Below, piece after piece: positions 56,897 through 64,000 of a stretch of DNA of 64,000 bases. The notes below the pieces were generated by a model. The model worked only from the letters and a program-made list of their open reading frames with translations. It ran no database searches and had not been told where the DNA came from. Within the stretch, counting starts at the first letter, position 1. Each line of letters starts with the position of its first letter. The translations under genes were made by a program, and so were the position numbers. This stretch comes from Stictocephala bisonia (taxonomy: Eukaryota > Arthropoda > Insecta > Hemiptera > Membracidae): positions 1 through 64,000 of the forward strand of contig JAQJVL010000691.1 of assembly GCA_035578905.1 (NCBI GenBank). Direction: 5' to 3'.

Positions 56897-57066
56897 AGTG
56901 GCACTACCGCTACACTATCACAACTCCGACACACGCGTTCAGTGAACCTAACCGGTCTGATCGCACCTCCACGGGCATACCATGTCGGAGATGCAGGAAC
57001 GTCCCACCTCGCCTGTTCCGAAACTGACGATCTACTGGAGGTTAGGCCGTAGGTAATGTATCTGAT

Positions 57067-57180
57067 CTAGGAGCCAGTGTTGCGCCCGATGGCAGTGACT
57101 GACTGACTGTTTCCCACTGCCACCTGTATCGTATCATCGCCTTTCTCGCAAATAGCCTTTTGTCTGTCAAATGAAGACAT
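57067..57180 (-). other. Upstream ORF in the presumed 5' UTR
   Basis: A 37-codon ORF (starting MSSFDRQKAI) ends at a TAG about 170 bp upstream of the main ATG. It lies in GC-richer sequence contiguous with exon 1, as expected of a 5' UTR. It may dampen translation or may simply be chance. It could also be an alternative first exon, but I see no donor that would join it in frame. Confidence 0.35.
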
Positions 57181-57189
57181 CCGATAAGT

Positions 57190-57260
57190 TCTCTCCCTAG
57201 TTCCCACTGAAAGTGCAATACGGCCGTATGTTGGGAAAGAACTACTTTCCTTCAGATTGG
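57190..57260 (-). promoter_or_regulatory. Putative promoter or initiator region of the host gene
   Basis: On the minus strand, TTTCAGTGGG at about 57203-57212 contains an insect-type initiator TCAGT. The sequence becomes locally GC-richer from here to exon 1. There is no TATA box at the expected distance. A Harbinger-like element begins about 520 bp further upstream, limiting the proximal promoter. Weak evidence. Confidence 0.3.
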
Positions 57261-57781
57261 ATCTACTAAAATGTTATCAATGATGTCGAAAGAGGTAACC
57301 ACTTTTATTTTTAAGGTAATAATCTTATCTGCCAGTGATAGTTGCCACTCAAGCAAAGCTTCAACAGGTTGCAAAACTCACTCTTGTAAACTGATAATAT
57401 TATTCCTAATGAGTTTATCATAAGAGTTGGATCTCATCTTTTTGTCGATAACATTACAATCAAAACGGACTAGCTACATTTTTATGGCTCTACCAATGAC
57501 AATCTCGAAACAAATTTAACAATATTAATTATATATTGGACAAATGATTATATTGTGTTCGTACCACTTACTTTAAATATATTGACAAATTAAATTGAAA
57601 TAATACCCATAATTACCAAACATTTATTATCAACAAACACAAAAATAAAAGATATAAATTGGTTGCCAAATGTTTTATGTTGCCTGCTATTATTATTGAC
57701 CGCATTCTTTGCAACTATCGGGCTACCACAGAAATGCGATTTACTGTTGGTTTTAACTCTTGTCGGCAGTACTTGGATTTA

Positions 57782-58460
57782 AGCCTTGTTCACACTAGGC
57801 TAGTAATTTAGTCGAGTAGAGAGTACTTTAGTAGCTAAAATGCTCGCTACTGCCCAAAAATCGTTCGCACTAGCAGTCGAGTATATTACACAAATAGTGA
57901 GTTCTGCATTACGTAGTCGGACGCTCTCCGACGCAACGAAATAAACAAACTGATAAACCTTTTATCACTTGCTACTTTAGAATAGGCTGAGTAAGACATT
58001 TGTGTGATAAATAGAAAGAAACAGAACATTTTTATTTTATTTTATAAAATGTTATTTTTATATTTATATAATTTTATTTTATAAAAAAAACACATTGCTC
58101 AATTTTTTGTTTTTGTAAGTTGATGACTTAATTTTCCACATACATTCATGTTGAATATTATTAATTTTATTTTATTTATTAACAAATTTTAAAGTTGTTT
58201 ACTCGCTCCAGCGAAAAACGCCATTCTTGTGGTAACTAATGAACTCGACTAAAACCAGGTGTTCGTACTGTTTAGACGATGAGCCAGTAGTTAGTGGCGA
58301 GTGGTGGGGGAAGCTACTCGACCGTCGAGAATAGAATAAAATGGATTGACTCCACTAAATAATTCAATTAACAACTCTACTAAATTTTTTTGTGTTCGGA
58401 CATATTTAGTTACTAAACTACTCCCACTCGACTAATTACTAGCCTAGTGCGGACGTGGCT
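57782..58460. mobile_element. PIF/Harbinger-like MITE, TTA target site
   Basis: The ends AGCCTTGTTCACACTAGGCT and (right end) AGCCTAGTGCGGACGTGGCT are imperfect inverted repeats of about 45 bp. TTA lies on both sides (57779-57781, 58461-58463), the usual Harbinger target duplication. No transposase. It sits about 0.5 kb upstream of the presumed promoter of the host gene. Confidence 0.72.
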
Positions 58461-58463
58461 TTA

Positions 58464-59170
58464 GGGAAGGCAACGATATATTGATAAAAATATATCGATA
58501 TATTAGTACCGATGTTTTCTTTCGATTGTATCGGCCATGTCGATATTTTGGTCAGATATATCATACCAATAAATATTGACATTATTGTCTCTCTTCAAAA
58601 TCATCACGATTCGAAAAAAAACACATTAAATTGCCTATTTTGCATACAAATCATGCATTGAAATGGTAATTAAATTTATTTAGTACGGAAAGCGAAGCAG
58701 ACTACGTGGATGATTGATTTCCAAACTTTTATTTTTAAACGGTTTACCTGACAATATTGGAAGCAGGTTTATTGAATTAATTTCTCAAATTGTTTGCGTT
58801 TATAACAATCCTAATGGCATTTTTAATTGCGAAAAACAAAAATAACAATGTTATTACATTATTATTTTATAATTAACATGATAATTAAAGGTATGATTAT
58901 TCTTATTTTGAATTTTTTTTCATTTAAACAAGATAGACTACAACTTGTTTCGTGTAAATGTATTACATTTTTACATTCATTAGGCTATTCTAAATAGTGA
59001 CAGCAAAACATTTTTGGTCATGACATAAGAGTTAGTGATAATTTTAAACAATTACAATTCGATATATCGGGTAACTGATATATCGATATTTTCTTCCGAT
59101 ATTATCGTTAGATCGATATTTGGTTTGAGATATTATATCGATATGTTGAAAATATTTGCCATTCCTACTT
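58464..59170. mobile_element. TATCGATA-rich MITE-like element
   Basis: Both ends carry clustered ATATCGATAT and GATATATCG palindromes. The outer motif GGCAACGATATATTG is loosely inverted at the right end (TATTTGCC). The exact boundaries are uncertain. The centre is plain AT-rich DNA. The frame at 59035-59259 is chance. Confidence 0.5.
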
Positions 59171-59814
59171 GGATTATCGTCCTCGACCTCGGGACTCAGT
59201 ATTGTTCATACTTCTCTCAACTCTTCTCTAACCCCTTAAAGCTAACCTTGTTTGGTTGATCTAATCGCGAAATCAGAAAGTCAAAGTCAGATAGTAGCAG
59301 GAGGCCTACCAGTGGTAAGTTAGTAGTAGGGGAGACTCGAGACGGGGAGATGAAAGCCCTGCATGCAAAATGAGTTCGATGGGCTTGTTTCATTGAAGCT
59401 CTGTGAACGGTGTCAGCAGAAGTGCATTTCTTTCCTGTGTGTGGGTGTTTTTTTCTTCATGCGTGACAAGTTCCATAACCACAGACGTACAGTTGTGATG
59501 ACCCTCCAAATCATTTGTAAACTATGTTGGTGATGACCTCCCTGTTCATCCACACCCGAAGATTGTGATGTCCTATCCACCTATACACGTATGGTAGCAC
59601 ACACCAAACATAAAGTGCAATGTTCTTTACGGACTGTTATTTCAGAGAAAGCTGAATCGTTTTCTTGGGTCCTTTTACAATCATAATTGATTTATATCAA
59701 TAATATATTTACTTTTAATTTCATGCATTTATTAAAATACAGTGTATTAAAATATTTACAGCTGAATACTTATAAAGCATGAAGTACCTATTGTGTTTGA
59801 TCGATAATACACGT

Positions 59815-59895
59815 ACAACGGTAGTGACCCACCCACCCATCCCTACACGTACAGTGGTAGTGATCTACCCACCCACCCTATACGTACAGTGGTTG
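59815..59895 (-). repeat. CCCACCC minisatellite related to the one at 1.7-2.0 kb
   Basis: About three units of ACACGTACAGTGGTAGTGA plus CCCACCCACC. Its reverse complement resembles the GGGT-rich block on the other flank of the gene. Confidence 0.6.
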
Positions 59896-60442
59896 TGGAA
59901 TCTAAAGAAATGCCAACATAAAGAAAGTACATTTTTGTAATTAACAATATCAGTTTCGTTAATTTTTTAAGTTCATTGCTCTCGTAAAGCATTCTAGCCA
60001 TTTAATTTAGACGGGTATACTGTAACATTTAAATGTTATCTTTTTATGATTTTTCATTATAACCGACAGTAGTTTGGTTTTTAATGGATTAACATAAAAT
60101 AATAATATTTTTAACACTAAATAATCAACTAGTGTGAGCAAGAATATATGTAATTAGTTAATTATTAATAAAACCTTACAGTACACTAAACAATTGTATA
60201 GTAGGCTGACACACTGAATTACCCATACATAAACAAATATATTATAAGTGGTAACGTACATAAAGTTTACTTTAGTTCACTTCATTTACATACTACTTTT
60301 GGGTTTCTTCAAAACCATTCTACTACTACATATTTCTTCACAGGGCGTGGTGTTGTTTATCATTGTTTGGATTTTGGAATTTTCCGGTCGTCTTGTTAGT
60401 CACTGATAAGATAACCCAGCCCTTTTGAGTCGTAGTCTAAAA

Positions 60443-61410
60443 CCTGGTCCCCACTTACAAACACGTTGCCGGATCCAGTGTTTTTGTGTTGTTTCTGTGA
60501 GGTTTTGTGATGTTTCCCGAATGTTTCTGGGACCGAGAAACAGTATTTTCTATTTTCAATACCAAATAGAAAACACGCAAACATATTTCCGTCTAGAGGA
60601 CAAAATTATATATATCGTATGGTTGGTTGACAGCTACCATTTGTTAATTTTAAAGCTACGATGTATATTTGGATAAATATCCACAAGTCATGATTATAAT
60701 ATGTAAAGTGATCTCCTGTCTCAAAGCTAAGTCCAATCCAGCGAGCCATTTAACACCTGCATCACCAATTCCTCCGTAAAAGAACGCAGGGGACACTCTG
60801 TAACTATGTGATCCATTGTTTGGATGGACTCCCCGCAATCTCATGACTGATTTACTGTCAATCCCTATTTATACTTCCAGTAATTGCATCTGCCAACGCC
60901 AGTTCGGAACCGGACCGGAAGAGGACACAATTAGAACCCGGGCGTCAGCGGTGCTTTCAGGCGACCTGCAAGTGTACAGTATCGGTCGTAACTGTTCAAG
61001 ATGTGTACTGCGTGGAACCAGGAACAGATTTCAAATTTAATTGAAGAGTTTCATTCCCGTGGAGTTTTGAAGGACATAACTTCTCCAGGTTTCAAGAACA
61101 GGGATAAGAAAGGCGACGCCCTAGTTTTATACGTGAGCACCGATGGTATAGACAAATAATAAACAAATAAAAGTTTTGAAAATACAATTTCGACGTGAAC
61201 ACAAGGCATTGTGTGAGAAAAAATAGACAGTTTGCCCAAGAAAGTGAATTGGTTCTGATTTCCGATACGAGCCAAGAACGTCTTCACTCCACATCTCAAG
61301 AAACACCGTCCTGCTAGTGTGGACACAAATGAATGACAAACATTTATGTTTCTCTGTTGTTTCAAAACAGTTTGCAAACTGGCAAACATTGTTTCCAAGT
61401 AGGAACTAGG
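60443..61410. mobile_element. Inverted-repeat element with CCTGGTCCCCACTTACAAAC ends
   Basis: The left end CCTGGTCCCCACTTACAAAC plus ACGTTGCC is matched in reverse at 61381-61410 (GGCAAACATTGTTTCCAAGT, AGGAACTAGG). A third copy of the end follows at 61426-61453 in direct orientation, suggesting two nested or adjacent elements. Part of the interior is non-LTR sequence (next entry). Confidence 0.5.
60700..61040 (-). pseudogene. Non-LTR reverse transcriptase C-terminal zinc-knuckle remnant
   Basis: On the minus strand, shifted frames read LTPGFQLCPLPVRFRTGVGR-like sequence, then WKYK and DCGESIQTMDHIVTECPLRS at about 60835-60776. This is the RTGxGR-CxCGxxQTxxHIxxxCP pattern found at the C-terminus of several insect non-LTR reverse transcriptases. 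Stops before DCGE and elsewhere show decay. The intact short frame 60844-60656 is a different frame of the same DNA and should be ignored. Confidence 0.65.
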
Positions 61411-61479
61411 AAACAATGTTCCTAGCCTAGTTCCCACTTACAAACATGTTGCCGCTCTACAATCTCGCTTCTCGCTCTC

Positions 61480-61640
61480 TCCTCTCGCCCGTATAAATAT
61501 TTGTACCTGTAACAGAGAAAATCAATGCCGTAGCACCACATTCCAGTCGCCAGGGGCTTAGTGATATTAGTCGTAAGTTTTCAGTTTTCTTTCTTCCTAG
61601 GGAATTTCACCAACATTGTTCTTCGAGGTGGAATTTCAGT
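61480..61640 (+). promoter_or_regulatory. Possible TATA-type promoter
   Basis: GCCCGTATAAATATTTG at about 61488-61504 is a good TATA box, preceded by CTCTCCTCTCGCC and followed by GC-richer transcribed-looking sequence. It may drive an unannotated plus-strand transcript or be part of a decayed LTR. No coding frame follows. Confidence 0.3.
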
Positions 61641-61649
61641 CGTCCTGTT

Positions 61650-63760
61650 CCTCGCTGTGGATGGCTAAGGGGTGTAGCATGTTTGTTCTACCCTCTTCAC
61701 GGTGTGTTCAGGGAGGCCTCCCTTCCATACACTATACGAGGATGGTTTTCTGCAGTTGGCTGTTTGTTGTACTTTTTTTCTACTAAATTTCTTTGCAAAC
61801 TAATATACCTTTTTGTATGTTATTTTGTTTCGGGGCTGAAGTTCGCAGGAGAACAGTCTGCTGCGGGAATCCTAGTACTACTCCACTACATTTACACTAG
61901 CTGCTTTTCTCTACGCTTTTATATCCTATTTTTCTTTCTTTCTTTTCATTATTTTAGTGCTAAGTCATGTAGTCCTAGGTAGGTGTATCGTCATTTGTTT
62001 GTTAGGCATTGGTTAGACATTGATATATATTCATACATAATTTTATCGTAATTAGGGTTGTTCTTAGTTAATAGTGATGTATCAGTAGTATTTAGGGGTT
62101 TATTGTGTTTTTAATGTTAGCCTACATATCAATTTATTGCTATCCGCAAGAAGGGTTAATGCTTGTTTATCATTAGGCCTATATTAATGTTGTTTGTAAA
62201 TTACTATAGTTATTGTCCAAGTTTTGTATTGGAACAAGTATCCTGATCTGTTTTTCAAAGGCTACAGTGAAGCCCTATATGGCAAGACAGGAAGTTAGGG
62301 TTGGTGGAGGAGTTTCGATTCGTCAGGTCAGGCACAGACTGTCATAAAAGTGTCAACCTAAGTGGTTGCTCCTCTGGGCGGCCTTTTGATCCGCGAGAAG
62401 GAGACAGTGAAACTGCCGAACAGGGAGGGAAAGCAGCCGATGGAAAATTTAGGGTTGAATACATGCCGGTCACTCGGCAGAAACATTTTAACTAACAAAG
62501 ATAGATATATTTGCTTTAGGTATACTGACTCTTCAATCGTATTGACTCTTATTCCAGTTGCTAAATGTCTGAAACAGATCGTGATTACTTCCAGAGGATT
62601 TATTTACTAATTTTATTATTGGCTATATATAATACAGCTTTGTCGATTATCGACTATGAAACGCTTTGAATTAATTTGAATTTGTAATCTAACAATTGCA
62701 TTTTTTAATAATAATGATAATCACCATAAGCTTTATTTTTTTAACAACCTACGTTGCATTGCAATTAAATTTAGAAATTAAACATAATATTATGTTTTTT
62801 AGTAAATCTATATAAGTTAGTTAAAAATCCAAATTATAACTAAATGACACATAACAATTTTACAAATGTAAAAAGCAACATTAAAATTAACGTCCATGAA
62901 TGGGGAGGAAATAGGTGTAACGTTTAGGTAAACGAACACCTATCGTCTGAATTCTATATAATAAATACAACTATATAAGTACATTAAAGGTGTAACAAAT
63001 AAACGGACAAATTTAATTGTCACTCAATAAAAGTGAATACTGCGAACCTACTTCGTGATATTTTGAGCTTCATTGAATTAAATTCGTTGTATTATATTAG
63101 TTAGAATAATACCTAAACTATAGCTTATAATAAACTCCACATTTTTATTTTACAATTTGACTCCCGTTAAGCCTAATATAATAATAATAAGTATTGCATC
63201 AAACCTCAAATGAGGTATTACAATATATAATAAAAGTTGAGTAAAATTTACAGTTGAATTTTAAAGAAGTCTTCAATTTTGTATTAACATTCTTCTAATA
63301 AATACTATAGTTGCATATAATTGTTTTTAATGTTTCACTTATAGTTTTCTTAAATTATAAGGAAATTTATTATATAATTTAATAGCCGTAAATTCATGAT
63401 TTTGTTGTGTTGTTGAGTTCAGTTTTTAGATTGTATAGTTTTCATGCTTATGTATATTTTTGTTTTGAGGAAATTTATGTAAGTTAATTTCTATAATTAT
63501 ATATATTCGAACTATAATGTAATAAACGTGTAGTGTTTCACTTACTTTAAAATAAATATGACAATCTTAATATATTTTTGTCGCTTCCTCGATGTGGGGA
63601 AACAGTTATACCCGCAGTTTTATGTTTAAAGTTATTAATGGTTGTTTATATACCCATATTTAACACCAAGTAAATAATTAGGAGAAAAGCAAACTTTCTT
63701 ATGTATGTTATGTAGCCAATCAAAATCGAATAAACAAGCGGAAAAATTGATACAAATGTT
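61650..63760. other. 5' flank, no recognised gene
   Basis: The 99-residue frame at 61683-61982 is hydrophobic and Phe-rich without a known domain. Overlapping frames at 62301-62610 lie in a locally GC-richer patch (62280-62480) that may be a TE fragment. I cannot assign it. The rest is AT-rich. Confidence 0.45.
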
Positions 63761-63819
63761 CAAAGTAACACATTTTAATTTCACCATTTTTCAGACGAAC
63801 TACGATGTATATAAAAAAA

Positions 63820-63985
63820 ATACTAGGGGACACCCCTGCACGCTTCGCGTGCCAACCCCATCGTCACGCGCTACGCTTGTTGAGAAAAGCTCGGCCTGCG
63901 GCCTCGCTTTGTGGCTTTATGAAACTCGGCCTACAGCCTCGCCAAGACACTCTGCTGCAAGCCTCTTTGTGAAACTCGGCCTACT
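63820..63985. repeat. GC-rich dispersed repeat with CTCGGCCTGCGGCCTCG motifs
   Basis: Short palindromic units recur (CACGCTTCGCGTGCC, CGCGCTACGC, CTCGGCCTGCGGCCTCG, CTCGGCCTACAGCCTCG, CTCGGCCTAC). They contrast sharply with the AT-rich flank and run towards the window edge. Probably the end of a mobile element. The frame at 63705-63995 crosses it and is not a gene. Confidence 0.6.
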
Positions 63986-64000
63986 TTTTTATTGATGTTT

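Noticed and set aside
60656..60844. Open frame MRLRGVHPNNGSHSYRVSP
   Set aside because: A neighbouring frame of the same DNA matches the non-LTR zinc-knuckle pattern; this one is its shadow.

Overview
The window looks like insect nuclear DNA. It is AT-rich, has introns bounded by GT-AG, and is dense in animal transposon families (Jockey-type and RTE-type non-LTR elements, a Penelope-like element, Tigger/pogo, hAT, and short elements flanked by TTAA). A hemipteran is plausible, but this is an inference and nothing here proves it. No prokaryotic or viral gene was recognised.

The backbone is one host gene on the minus strand. By hand-joining 14 exons whose splice sites and reading phases all agree, I obtain a 1,740-nt coding sequence (579 residues plus stop). 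It runs from an ATG at 56896 down to a TGA at 2890, so the coding region spans about 54 kb and appears complete. The protein starts with a short N-terminal membrane anchor. It continues as a mostly acidic, Ser/Asp-rich chain with a conserved-looking block (WEENWLFQ followed by a PVPVPMLVPNP stretch), a Ser-Pro repeat and a basic tail. I do not recognise the family and give no symbol. Almost everything else in the window lies in its introns or flanks.

Layout in + coordinates. 1-1.2 kb: 3' end of a non-LTR element plus microsatellites. 1.5-2.1 kb: GGGT-rich minisatellite. 2.9-6.3 kb: last two exons, with a decayed Tigger transposon between them. 6.4-8.4 kb: short inverted-repeat element pieces and a minisatellite. 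8.9-15.7 kb: nested complex of two head-to-head Penelope-like ends, a hAT transposon inserted in one with an 8-bp target duplication, and a Jockey fragment inside the hAT. 16.1-22.5 kb: exons 12 to 9, a decayed retrotransposon ORF1 and a triplicated splice donor. 22.5-34.3 kb: exons 8 and 7, a repeat family, a Tigger-like element split by a Jockey fragment, and four short elements flanked by TTAA. 34.5-36.6 kb: large non-autonomous hAT-like element. 39.1-50.5 kb: exons 6 to 4, with a 2.5-kb satellite of 58-bp monomers arranged in an 11-mer higher-order repeat. 51-56.9 kb: foldback elements and exons 3 to 1. 57.0-64 kb: 5' UTR, likely promoter, and more inverted-repeat elements.

The most noteworthy items are the complete unidentified host gene, the triplication of the exon 10 splice donor, the higher-order satellite, the long intronic inverted repeats that would be transcribed as hairpins, and the TTAA-flanked elements that carry paired short hairpins near their ends.
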